NCBI GenBank assembly: GCA_958367245.1
Contig: CATXEA010000006.1
Location: 55,394-119,393, forward strand
Length of the DNA stretch: 64,000 bases
Direction of reading: 5' to 3'
Source: an uncultured Blautia sp.
GTDB lineage: Bacteria > Bacillota > Clostridia > Lachnospirales > Lachnospiraceae
The number at the start of each line of letters is the position of its first letter. Position 1 is the stretch's first letter. The notes under the pieces are model-generated. The model was not told where the DNA came from. It worked only from the letters and a program-made list of their open reading frames with translations, and searched no databases. The position numbers and the translations under genes are program-made. Of this stretch, positions 51,709 to 59,660 are shown one piece after another.

Positions 51709-52350
51709 ATGGAAACAAAAATGTTTAAGATTTACGCCAGAAGCGACGATCGTATCCAGCTCAAAATTTATCCGGGACATTTCGCTACTCCGCAGTCCCA
51801 CATTACACACTATCTGGATATGACCACTATGAAATCACGTTGTTCAGAAGCCCAGAGGATTGCCCGGGCGCTTTCTGTAAATTATGAAACTTCAATCCCG
51901 ATTGATACGATTGTGTGTATGGATGGACTTGAAGTTGTCGGCGCTTATCTGGCAGAAGACCTCTCCCGGGCAGGCGTTCTTTCCATGAATGCGCACCAGA
52001 CTATTTATGTCACCTCACCGGAATACAACAGTGTAGGGCAGATGATTTTCCGCGACAATGTACAGATGATGATCGGGGGCAAAAACGTCCTCATCCTCAC
52101 AGGCTCCGTCACAACAGGAGAAACCCTGCACCGCGCCATCGATAGTATTCTGTACTATGGAGGCAAAATTCGCGGAATTGCAGCTATTTTCAGCGCAGTA
52201 AGCAAAATTGCAGACATGCCGATTCATTCTATTTTCCAACAGAAGGACATTCCGGATTATGGTACATTTAAGAGTCAGGACTGCCCGCTGTGCCGGAATC
52301 ATCAAAAGATTGACGCAATCGTCAGCAGTTACGGATATTCCAAATTATAA
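51709..52350 (+). CDS. Phosphoribosyltransferase-fold protein with atypical PRPP loop
   Basis: A 213-residue type I phosphoribosyltransferase-like protein, probably what is often annotated as orotate phosphoribosyltransferase. The loop at 127-139 reads VLILTGSVTTGET: hydrophobic strand and TTGxT are kept, but the acidic pair (DD or ED) expected after the strand is TG. C-terminal CPLC (Cys192, Cys195) may bind metal. Start 51709 is used because AGGAGG lies 7 nt before this ATG. It is not in a pyrimidine operon. It may be a nucleotide-sensing regulator or an enzyme of altered specificity. A TATACT box lies upstream near 51660. Confidence 0.75.
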   Translation: METKMFKIYARSDDRIQLKIYPGHFATPQSHITHYLDMTTMKSRCSEAQRIARALSVNYETSIPIDTIVCMDGLEVVGAYLAEDLSRAGVLSMNAHQTIYVTSPEYNSVGQMIFRDNVQMMIGGKNVLILTGSVTTGETLHRAIDSILYYGGKIRGIAAIFSAVSKIADMPIHSIFQQKDIPDYGTFKSQDCPLCRNHQKIDAIVSSYGYSKL

Positions 52351-52353
52351 AAA

Positions 52354-52385
52354 TCAGGAGGAGCATGTCCGCTCCTCCTGAACTT
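52354..52385. terminator. Terminator between the PRTase-like and LysR genes
   Basis: Eleven-bp perfect stem TCAGGAGGAGC (52354-52364)/GCTCCTCCTGA (52371-52381), six-base loop, then CTTTTA on the plus strand. The A-rich side gives a weaker T-tract for the convergent LysR transcript. Confidence 0.85.
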
Positions 52386-53297
52386 TTATCTCAGCGCTTT
52401 ATTTTTATATTTGGAAATCTCTTCAAGGTATTTTTTTCCCAGAGGACTGATTGTAACGCCCTTTCTCACAAGATAACCAATCGTCATAATCTCATCGGAT
52501 TTCAGTTTCACGGCACAATAATCTGAACCATTGAGTTTCTCACAGATGATTCCCGAACACAGGGTATATCCGTTCAGTCCCACCATCAGATTAAGGAGAG
52601 TCGCCCTGTCATCCGCCTTAATGAGCCGTTTATACTCATATGTACTGAGAACCTCCTCCGCGAAATAAAACGAGCTGTATTCTCCCTGTTCAAAGGACAG
52701 GCAGGGATATTCTTTCAACTCCTCCAGATCGATTTCCTCACGAGAGGCAAGTGGATGTCCTTTCCACATATAAACATAAATACTACAGTCAAGAATCTCA
52801 TGGAATTCAAGATTTGATTCGCGAATCAGCTTGGTGAGAACCTTTCTGTTAAAGTCGTTCAGATAAAGAATACCTATCTCACTTTTGAAGTTCTTCACAT
52901 CCTGAATAACCGTATATGTTCTTGTCTCATGGACTGCAAACTCATACTCATCCATTCCGAACTGTTTCACCATCTCCACAAAGGCATCTACGGCAAAGGT
53001 ATAATGCTGGGTGGAAACGCTGAATTTCTTTTTCATTTGTTTCTTTTCAATATACTTCGACTCAATCAACTCATACTGGTCTACCATCTGACGCGCATAT
53101 CCAAGAAATTCCTCTCCCTCGGGGGTAAGGGAAATTCCCCGATTGCTTCTTCGAAAAAGCTCAATCCCAATTTCCTCTTCCAGCTCTTTCACCGCAAAAG
53201 AAAGACTGGGCTGGGAAATAAAAAGCATACGCGCTGCTTCATTCATAGATTTCGCGCTGGCAATGGTAACGACATATTTCAACTGGGTAAGAGTCAT
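52386..53297 (-). CDS. LysR-family transcriptional regulator
   Basis: A 303-residue LysR regulator. The N-terminal winged helix (residues 1-60) includes KSMNEAARMLFISQPSLSFA and VKELEEEIGIELFRRSNRG; the C-terminal effector domain is standard. It overlaps the upstream GDSL hydrolase gene by 4 nt (ATGA), so both are made from one transcript. Its targets may be this operon or the neighbouring genes; the effector is unknown. Confidence 0.94.
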   Translation of the reverse strand: MTLTQLKYVVTIASAKSMNEAARMLFISQPSLSFAVKELEEEIGIELFRRSNRGISLTPEGEEFLGYARQMVDQYELIESKYIEKKQMKKKFSVSTQHYTFAVDAFVEMVKQFGMDEYEFAVHETRTYTVIQDVKNFKSEIGILYLNDFNRKVLTKLIRESNLEFHEILDCSIYVYMWKGHPLASREEIDLEELKEYPCLSFEQGEYSSFYFAEEVLSTYEYKRLIKADDRATLLNLMVGLNGYTLCSGIICEKLNGSDYCAVKLKSDEIMTIGYLVRKGVTISPLGKKYLEEISKYKNKALR

Positions 53298-53932
53298 AAT
53301 TTACGAATCACCTCTGCGAGCGCATCTGCCAGAAGTCTGTGGGATTCTCTGGTAAGATGCATATAGTCTGTAGGAATTACTCCGATTCCCGGAATCTTGC
53401 CTGCATCAAGAAATACGCAGCCCTGCTCCGCTGCAATACGTTCAAACTGTTTCCCAAGGTCAAGGGACTTCTCCACACAGCCAGGACCCATTTCTCCTCC
53501 TACATCGGAGGTCAGGCATCCTTTTTCAATAGGAACCGGACTTACCAGAACAATCTGCGGAGTCCCTCTCCATGCTCCTTCCGTATGCTTCGCCTTTTCT
53601 GTCAGCCTTGCAAGCCCCTGCGCTATATTTCTGGAGGTTGCAGAGAAACGTGCCTTCGTATCATTTGTCCCAAGCATAATAACCAGAATATCAACCGGTT
53701 CATGGCTCATAAGACAGCTATGAATCGCTTCAAGACCGCTCAGTCCCTCGAAAAGAGGGTCATTAAACACCGTCGTTCTTCCTGACAGGCCTTCCTCGAT
53801 CACATCATATTCATCTCCAAGCTCCCGACCCAGAATCCTTGTCCATCTCTCGGAAATATCAAATCGTCCTCCGTTTTCTGCATTATACCCATGTGTATTG
53901 GAATCTCCAAAACAAACAACTGTTTTTACCAT
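53294..53932 (-). CDS. SGNH/GDSL-family esterase (MsAcT-like)
   Basis: A 212-residue GDSL hydrolase: block I CFGDSNTHGY with nucleophile Ser10, block II EEGLSGRTT, block III IMLGTNDTKARF, block V DYMHLT with the catalytic Asp/His. The pattern closely follows the Mycobacterium smegmatis acyltransferase/esterase MsAcT and related carbohydrate deacetylases. It has no signal peptide. Start 53932 is chosen because AAAGGAG lies upstream; the longer frame starts in the leader. It is encoded divergent from the third sugar importer, so it may deacetylate that importer's substrate; this is inference. Confidence 0.88.
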   Translation of the reverse strand: MVKTVVCFGDSNTHGYNAENGGRFDISERWTRILGRELGDEYDVIEEGLSGRTTVFNDPLFEGLSGLEAIHSCLMSHEPVDILVIMLGTNDTKARFSATSRNIAQGLARLTEKAKHTEGAWRGTPQIVLVSPVPIEKGCLTSDVGGEMGPGCVEKSLDLGKQFERIAAEQGCVFLDAGKIPGIGVIPTDYMHLTRESHRLLADALAEVIRKL

Positions 53933-54067
53933 AATACATTCATCTCCTTTATACTCATCCGCTAATTGCACAACTGAACTGTCCTTTTTTCCAAAAAAGC
54001 AAATTTTTTTTCATTATTTCTAACAGTCCATGTTTTTTTATTATGCACTATTGTCATTTTCCCATAA

Positions 54068-54096
54068 ATAATATCACATATATTATATAAGTACAA
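54068..54096 (-). promoter_or_regulatory. Promoter of the esterase-LysR unit
   Basis: Minus-strand TTGTAC (54091-54096), 17-bp spacer, TATTAT (54068-54073). The implied leader is about 130 nt long, AT-rich, with no clear stem-loop or riboswitch. Confidence 0.5.
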
Positions 54097-54129
54097 CAAA
54101 AAGAAAAAAAATTTCTTTTAAAAAAGGTA

Positions 54130-54185
54130 TTGAAATATTTTTTCAGAAGTGCTATAGTGTGCTCATAAGGGAGTTGAAAAAACTC
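54130..54185 (+). promoter_or_regulatory. Promoter and leader of the third sugar importer operon
   Basis: TTGAAA (54130-54135), 17-bp spacer, TATAGT (54153-54158). A small hairpin, GAGTT/AACTC (54171-54185), lies at the start of the leader and AAAAGGAGG precedes the start codon. No RpiR-type or cre palindrome was recognised in the rest of the 53933-54222 gap. Confidence 0.65.
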
Positions 54186-54222
54186 AGAACGAAAAGCAAT
54201 TTTAAAAGGAGGATTTTCCAAG

Positions 54223-55521
54223 ATGAAAAAAAGCAAAGTTTTATCCACAATTCTTGCAGGCGCTATGATCGGTTCCATGCTTGTTCCTGCAGCATCTGTT
54301 TCCGCGGCTGAAGCAACAGAAATTACATGGTGGGCATTCCCAACCTTCGCACAGGACAGCGTTGACGCTGAGCCGGGCGCTTATGAGAAAACAATCATCG
54401 AAGCATTCGAAGCAGCTAACCCGGACATTAAAGTAAACCTTGAAACAATCGACTTTACATCCGGTCCTGAGAAAATCACAGCAGCTATCGAAGGCGGCAC
54501 AATCTGCGACGTATTATTCGATGCACCCGGACGTATCATTTCCTATGGTAAAAACGGTAAACTTGCTGACTTAAGCGACATGTTTACAGATGAATTTGTA
54601 AAAGACGTAAACAACGATATGCTTCTTCAGTCCTGTAAAGCAGGCGACACAGCTTATATGTATCCATTAAGCTCCGCTCCGTTCTACATGGCATTTAATA
54701 AAGAAATGGTTGAAGACGCAGGTGTTGCAGACCTCATTAAAGACGGTTGGACAACAGACGACTTCACAACAGTAGCAAAAGCTCTTCAGGAAAAAGGCTA
54801 TATGCCAGGTTCCGTATTCTGCTCCGGCCAGGGCGGTGACCAGGGAACACGTGCATTTGTTGCAAACCTTTTTGACAGCTCTATCACAGACGACGCTGTA
54901 ACAGAGTACACAATCAACGATGAAGGCGGCGTTAAAGCTCTCGACTACATCAAAACAGCAGTTGACGAAGGCTACTTATTAAATGGTTCTGCATACGCAG
55001 GCGGCGATGATATTAAGAACTTCGCTACAAAACAGACTGCTTTCACATTACTTTGGGGACCTGGAACACAGAACTCCAACCAGACACTGTTAGATGATAA
55101 CAAAATCGAAACAATCGAAGTTCCAATGCCATCTGCAGACGGTGTTCCGGAACTTGAATACCTTGTAAACGGATTCTGTATCTTCGACAACGGCGACGAC
55201 GCTAAAATCGAAGCTTCCAAGAAATTCCTTCAGTTCCTTTGCGACGACGCTGAATGGGGACCAAAGAACGTAGTTCGTACAGGCTGCTTCCCAGTCCGCA
55301 CATCTTTCGGCGATCTCTATGAAGGCGATGAAAGAATGAACACAATTGCATCCTGGACAAAATATTATTCTCCATACTACAACACCATCGACGGTTTTGC
55401 AGAAATGAGAACATACTGGTTCCCGATGCTTCAGGCAGTTATGAACGGCGACAAAGATGCACAGACAGCAGCAGACGAATTTGTTGAGTCCTCTAACGCA
55501 TCTATCAAAAATGCACAGTAA
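54223..55521 (+). CDS. Extracellular sugar-binding protein (COG1653 type), non-lipoprotein signal, highly biased codons
   Basis: A 432-residue solute-binding protein. The signal peptide MKKSKVLSTILAGAMIGSML continues to AASVSA-AEA, with no lipobox cysteine. Mature-protein marks include EITWWAFPTFAQD, and the C-terminal FPMLQAVMNGDKDAQTAAD. Codon use is strikingly uniform (ACA, GCA, GAC, AAA favoured), unlike most neighbours, suggesting very high expression. A strong hairpin after the stop and before the permeases would favour excess binding protein. Neighbouring YhcH/ROK/RpiR genes suggest an amino sugar or sialic-acid-like ligand. Confidence 0.93.
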   Translation: MKKSKVLSTILAGAMIGSMLVPAASVSAAEATEITWWAFPTFAQDSVDAEPGAYEKTIIEAFEAANPDIKVNLETIDFTSGPEKITAAIEGGTICDVLFDAPGRIISYGKNGKLADLSDMFTDEFVKDVNNDMLLQSCKAGDTAYMYPLSSAPFYMAFNKEMVEDAGVADLIKDGWTTDDFTTVAKALQEKGYMPGSVFCSGQGGDQGTRAFVANLFDSSITDDAVTEYTINDEGGVKALDYIKTAVDEGYLLNGSAYAGGDDIKNFATKQTAFTLLWGPGTQNSNQTLLDDNKIETIEVPMPSADGVPELEYLVNGFCIFDNGDDAKIEASKKFLQFLCDDAEWGPKNVVRTGCFPVRTSFGDLYEGDERMNTIASWTKYYSPYYNTIDGFAEMRTYWFPMLQAVMNGDKDAQTAADEFVESSNASIKNAQ

Positions 55522-55553
55522 TGAACTGTTTCTGATTATTCAGTAAGTGTCAC

Positions 55554-55582
55554 AGAGCCTTGCGGAACATCTGCAAGGCTCT
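55554..55582 (+). other. Intergenic hairpin between solute-binding protein and permease genes
   Basis: Ten-bp perfect stem AGAGCCTTGC (55554-55563)/GCAAGGCTCT (55573-55582) without a T-tract after it. That argues for an mRNA-stabilising 3' structure on a processed binding-protein message rather than a terminator. Confidence 0.7.
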
Positions 55583-55607
55583 CACTATTTGGGATTGGAG
55601 AGATAAA

Positions 55608-56501
55608 ATGAAAGCATCAAACAAAATAAGAATGAGGGAAACGGTTGTATCCTATCTTTTCCTCGCTCCGGCATTGTTTTTCTTCATTGTATTTGTATTA
55701 TTCCCTATGGGACTTGGCATTTTTACCAGCTTATTCAAATATACAATGAAAGAATTCACCTTCATCGGACTCGACAACTACATTACCATGTTTAAGGATC
55801 CCGTATTCCAGAAATCCTTTATCAACACGTTAATCCTGGTTGTAGGTTCTGTTCCGATCGTTGTTATCTTCGCTCTGTTCGTATCTTCTCAGACATACGA
55901 AAGAAGCGCATTTACACGTTCCTTCTTCCGCTGCGTATTCTTCCTTCCGGTTGTAACCGGTACAGTAGCCGTAACGGTTGTATGGAAATGGATTTATGAC
56001 CCGTTAAGCGGTATTTTAAACTTCGTACTTAAAAATGGCGGCATGATTGACAGAAATATCATGTGGTTAGGCGATAAGAAATATGCTCTTCTGGCAATTC
56101 TTATTATCCTGCTTACAACCTCTGTTGGTCAGCCAATTATCCTCTATATTGCCGCAATGGGTAATATTGACAAATCACTTGTTGAGGCAGCCCGTGTAGA
56201 CGGCGCTACTGAATTTCAGGTATTCTGGAAAATCAAATGGCCGAGTCTTTTACCGACCACACTTTATATTGTAGTTATCACAACCATTAACTCCTTCCAG
56301 TGTTTCGCTCTGATTCAGCTCTTAACCTCGGGCGGACCGAACTACGCGACCACGACCATTATGTACTATCTGTATGAAAAAGCCTTCAAGCTTTCTGACT
56401 ACGGATACGCAAATGCAATGGGCGTATTCCTGGCAGTTGTTATCGGACTTATCAGCTTCGCTCAGTTCAAGTTCCTTGGCGGCGATGACGTAGAATATTA
56501 A
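55608..56501 (+). CDS. Carbohydrate ABC permease, MalF/UgpA type
   Basis: A 297-residue permease. The first helix is YLFLAPALFFFIVFVLFPMG, the EAA loop is KSLVEAARVDGATEFQVFWK near residue 190, and there are six helices in total. Start 55608 is set by GGAGAG upstream; the longer frame begins inside the hairpin region. It works with the permease encoded 20 nt downstream. Confidence 0.93.
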   Translation: MKASNKIRMRETVVSYLFLAPALFFFIVFVLFPMGLGIFTSLFKYTMKEFTFIGLDNYITMFKDPVFQKSFINTLILVVGSVPIVVIFALFVSSQTYERSAFTRSFFRCVFFLPVVTGTVAVTVVWKWIYDPLSGILNFVLKNGGMIDRNIMWLGDKKYALLAILIILLTTSVGQPIILYIAAMGNIDKSLVEAARVDGATEFQVFWKIKWPSLLPTTLYIVVITTINSFQCFALIQLLTSGGPNYATTTIMYYLYEKAFKLSDYGYANAMGVFLAVVIGLISFAQFKFLGGDDVEY

Positions 56502-56521
56502 TGAAGGGAGAATAGATTGAT

Positions 56522-57349
56522 ATGGGTAAGAAAAAAGTAACGCCTTTTGTAGCTGTGTCCTTCGTGATTCTCACTCTTCTGACAGTATTATTCGTCTTTC
56601 CGTTTTACTGGATCATCACGGGCGCATTTAAGTCCTTAAGCGCAGCGGTTGCCGTACCGCCACAGTGGTTCCCGGCAGAACCTACTTTAGAGAACTTTGT
56701 CACCTTATTTAAAAACCCTGCTGCAAGATGGATGTTCAACAGTATCTTTATCGCAGGCGTGACTATGTTGGCTGTATGTGTGACAGCTTCTCTGGCTGGT
56801 TATGTACTCGCTAAAAAACGCTTTTACGGTCAGAAAATCCTGTTCAGTATTTTCATCTTTGCTATGGCTCTTCCGAAACAGGTTATCACCGTACCTCTTG
56901 TAAATATGATCAGTAAGCTTGGTATCCACAATACTCTTGCTGCTGTTATTCTTCCGCTGATCGGATGGCCTTTCGGTATTTTCCTGATGAAACAGTTCAG
57001 TGAAAATATTCCCGGAGAGCTTCTCGAATCCGCAAAAATCGATGGATGTAATGAATGGAAAACTTTTTGGTCTATTGCATTCCCAATCGTAAAACCGGGC
57101 TTTGCAGCTCTTGCGATCTTTACTTTCATCAACACATGGAATGACTACTTCATGCAGTTGGTTATGCTTGCCTCCCGAGAAAACCTCACCATTTCCCTTG
57201 GTGTTGCAACTCTTCAGGCAGAGTTTTCTACCAACTACGGTCTGATCATGGCAGGCGCTTTCCTTGCCGCTATTCCGATCGTAACTGTATTCCTTGCATT
57301 CCAGAAATCGTTCACCCAGGGTATTACAATGGGTGCTGTAAAAGGCTGA
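56522..57349 (+). CDS. Carbohydrate ABC permease, MalG type
   Basis: A 275-residue permease with six helices, the EAA loop GELLESAKIDGCNEWKTFWS near residue 168 and the C-terminal GITMGAVKG. It is the last transporter gene before a terminator. No ATPase is encoded, as with the other two sugar importers here. Confidence 0.93.
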   Translation: MGKKKVTPFVAVSFVILTLLTVLFVFPFYWIITGAFKSLSAAVAVPPQWFPAEPTLENFVTLFKNPAARWMFNSIFIAGVTMLAVCVTASLAGYVLAKKRFYGQKILFSIFIFAMALPKQVITVPLVNMISKLGIHNTLAAVILPLIGWPFGIFLMKQFSENIPGELLESAKIDGCNEWKTFWSIAFPIVKPGFAALAIFTFINTWNDYFMQLVMLASRENLTISLGVATLQAEFSTNYGLIMAGAFLAAIPIVTVFLAFQKSFTQGITMGAVKG

Positions 57350-57357
57350 TGCAACCC

Positions 57358-57389
57358 AAAGGCTGCCCTATACAGGGCAGCCTTTTGTT
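57358..57389 (+). terminator. Terminator between importer and YhcH-ROK-RpiR genes
   Basis: Twelve-bp perfect stem AAAGGCTGCCCT (57358-57369)/AGGGCAGCCTTT (57374-57385), four-base loop, then TGTT. A TATAAT lies between it and the next gene (about 57397-57402) without a -35 box. The downstream genes may depend on read-through or a weak promoter. Confidence 0.85.
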
Positions 57390-57420
57390 ATCTTATGTAT
57401 AATTAAGGAGGAATTCTCGT

Positions 57421-57867
57421 ATGATTTATGATATGCTGGAAAATATACAAAAATACCGCGGAATCTCAAAAAATCTCGATACAGCCATTGACTTTCTTGT
57501 AAAGACAGATCTTGCTTCTCTCCCTCTGGGACGCACGGAAATTGATGGAGACAATGTTTTTGCCAATGTAATGGAGGCTCAGGCAAAGCCTGTAGAAGAA
57601 CTTAACTTTGAAATCCATAAAAAATATATGGACATTCAGATTGATATTGAAGGAACAGAGCTTATCTGCATTGGTCTTGGCGAAGCTAAAGAGCTTACTC
57701 CTTTTTCCGGCGACTTTGGAACTGTCACTGTCGAAAACAGCTCAACCTGTATCATGGGACCGGGACGCTTCATTGTCTGCATGGCCAAAGAACCTCATCT
57801 TCCAAGCGCCGCTGCATCAGAAGACCTTCACCTGAAAAAATGTGTAATTAAAGTTGCCGTATGCTGA
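57421..57867 (+). CDS. YhcH/YjgK/YiaL-family protein (DUF386, cupin-like; sugar anomerase candidate)
   Basis: A 148-residue protein of the YhcH family, small beta-barrel metalloproteins; NanQ of E. coli is a sialic-acid anomerase in this group. Conserved HKKYMDIQIDIEG near residue 62 and a later KEPHLPS provide likely metal ligands. AAGGAGG precedes the ATG. It is immediately followed by a ROK kinase and an RpiR regulator, the neighbourhood expected for amino-sugar or sialic acid catabolism, although nanA and nanE are absent. Confidence 0.88.
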   Translation: MIYDMLENIQKYRGISKNLDTAIDFLVKTDLASLPLGRTEIDGDNVFANVMEAQAKPVEELNFEIHKKYMDIQIDIEGTELICIGLGEAKELTPFSGDFGTVTVENSSTCIMGPGRFIVCMAKEPHLPSAAASEDLHLKKCVIKVAVC

Positions 57868-57880
57868 CAGGAGGAAATTT

Positions 57881-58759
57881 ATGAATATCGCAGTTTTAGA
57901 CATTGGAGGAACCTCCATTAAATCCGGAATCTACAGAAACGGAAAATTAGAAGAAAAAAAAGAGACGCCTACCGAAGCAAAGCTGGGCGGCGCCCATGTG
58001 ATGAAAAATGCAGTCGAAATTCTGAGATCCTATAAAGATTTTGACAGAATCGGAATCAGCACTGCCGGACAGGTAGATTCCGAAAAAGGAATGATTCGCT
58101 ATGCAAATTCCAATATCCCCGGTTATACAGGCACTGACATCCGTGGAATTCTTACCAAAGAATTCGGCGTCCCTGTTGCTGTAGAAAATGATGTAAATGC
58201 AGCGGCTCTCGGCGAAGCCGGATTCGGAGCAGGGCGCGAATACGATGACTTTCTCTGTCTTACCTACGGCACAGGTGTAGGAGGCGCTATTGTTATGAAT
58301 AAAAAAATTTACACAGGCTCCTGCTTTTCTGCCGGTGAATTCGGCGCTGTCCTTGTTCATCCGGAAGATAGAAATTTCGAAGAAGATGAGTTCAGCGGCT
58401 GCTATGAACGCTACGCATCCACCACTGCTCTCGTGAAACGTGTACAGAAGGTCTTTCCGGAGCTTGATAACGGAAGAGCAATTTTTGCCCGAATCAACGA
58501 ACCTGAAATCCAGAAGCTGGTAAACGAATGGATCGACGAAATTGTATACGGGCTTACTTCCCTGATCCACATTTTTAATCCCTCCTGCATTGTTCTTGGA
58601 GGTGGTGTGATGAAACAGCCCTATATATTCACAAATCTCGAAAGTAAGTTATATAATAACATAATGCCCAGCTTCCGCAATGTTTGCATTAAAACCGCAG
58701 AACTTGGAAATGACGCCGGCATGTTAGGCGCGGTTCGGATAGCGCAAGCTCTCCCCTGA
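57881..58759 (+). CDS. ROK-family sugar kinase
   Basis: A 292-residue ROK kinase with phosphate-binding DIGGTSIKSGIY near the N-terminus, ENDVNAAALGEAGFGAG near residue 105 and LTYGTGVGGAIVM. The family's zinc motif (CxCGxxGCxE) is degenerate: only SGCYERYAST remains, near residue 175. It starts 13 nt after the YhcH gene. N-acetylmannosamine or glucose are possible substrates; nothing in the sequence decides between them. Confidence 0.92.
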   Translation: MNIAVLDIGGTSIKSGIYRNGKLEEKKETPTEAKLGGAHVMKNAVEILRSYKDFDRIGISTAGQVDSEKGMIRYANSNIPGYTGTDIRGILTKEFGVPVAVENDVNAAALGEAGFGAGREYDDFLCLTYGTGVGGAIVMNKKIYTGSCFSAGEFGAVLVHPEDRNFEEDEFSGCYERYASTTALVKRVQKVFPELDNGRAIFARINEPEIQKLVNEWIDEIVYGLTSLIHIFNPSCIVLGGGVMKQPYIFTNLESKLYNNIMPSFRNVCIKTAELGNDAGMLGAVRIAQALP

Positions 58760-58796
58760 TAAAATGGAGTGAAACTCCAGGAAAAGAGGATTTTTT

Positions 58797-59660
58797 ATGT
58801 CCAGTGAAAATTTAGTTTCAAAAATACAGTCTGCATACCCGAGCTTCACACGTACAGAAAAAAAAGTTGCCGACTATGTATTAAAAAATCAGAAAAAAGT
58901 TCTGTATATGTCCATCACAGACCTTGCAGATGCCTGTCAGGTAGGTGATACCAGTGTTTACAGATTCTGCAGAACCCTGAATCTTCAGGGATATCAGGAA
59001 TTTAAACTGAAATTGTCCCTGGGGCAGAGAAGTACCACAACTCAGATTGGTGTGATTTCTCCCACAAGCAATGCTGCGATTGACGATTCTCTTCGCGGAA
59101 CTGCAGACAGAGTTCTTCAGATTCACACAAGCGCTCTTCGCGAAACCTATTCTCTTCTTGATCAGGATCGATTTGTAGAATTTCTCAGATTAATTGAGGA
59201 TTCCAGAAGAGTATATTTCTTCGGCATCGGCGACAGTCTTCTGTCTGCGCAGGAAGCATGTAATAAGTTTATGCGTATCGCACCAAAGGTTTACTGTCTG
59301 TCAGACCCGCATATGCAGTCTATGGCAGCCGCCACTATGACGGAAGAAGATTTTCTGGTTATTGTATCTTATTCCGGTTCTACGAAGGACAATATCCATG
59401 TGGCAAAGATTGCCAAAAAAGCCGGCGCAAAGCTGGGATGCATTACACGTTTTGCAAAGTCGCCTCTTGCGTCCTACTGCGATGCAATTCTTCTGTGCGG
59501 TTCAGATGAAGGACCGCTGGACGGAGGTTCTATCGGTGTGAAGGTCAGCCAGCTTTTCCTTATTGACCTTCTCTATCAGGAATACTACAACAGAAATTAT
59601 GATATTTCTATGGAGAATAATCAGAAAGCGTCCAATGCGGTTTTAGACAAGCTTTTTTAA
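58797..59660 (+). CDS. RpiR-family transcriptional regulator
   Basis: A 287-residue regulator. The N-terminal HTH_6 domain (residues 1-80) includes YPSFTRTEKKVADYVLKN and DACQVGDTSVYRFCRTL. The C-terminal SIS sugar-phosphate domain (about 115-260) includes YFFGIGDSL and VIVSYSGSTKDNIHV. It probably senses a sugar phosphate made by the preceding kinase and controls this importer/catabolic set. Its stop overlaps the convergent YibE/F gene by 4 nt. Confidence 0.94.
   Translation: MSSENLVSKIQSAYPSFTRTEKKVADYVLKNQKKVLYMSITDLADACQVGDTSVYRFCRTLNLQGYQEFKLKLSLGQRSTTTQIGVISPTSNAAIDDSLRGTADRVLQIHTSALRETYSLLDQDRFVEFLRLIEDSRRVYFFGIGDSLLSAQEACNKFMRIAPKVYCLSDPHMQSMAAATMTEEDFLVIVSYSGSTKDNIHVAKIAKKAGAKLGCITRFAKSPLASYCDAILLCGSDEGPLDGGSIGVKVSQLFLIDLLYQEYYNRNYDISMENNQKASNAVLDKLF

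Noticed and set aside
53933..54222. Small ORFs or an ncRNA in the longest gap
   Set aside because: Only two promoters, a small leader hairpin and AT-rich sequence were seen; no start with a ribosome site gives a credible peptide.
54223..59660. Complete nan (sialic acid) operon
   Set aside because: No NanA aldolase, NanE epimerase or sialidase is encoded; only YhcH, ROK and RpiR suggest the pathway.
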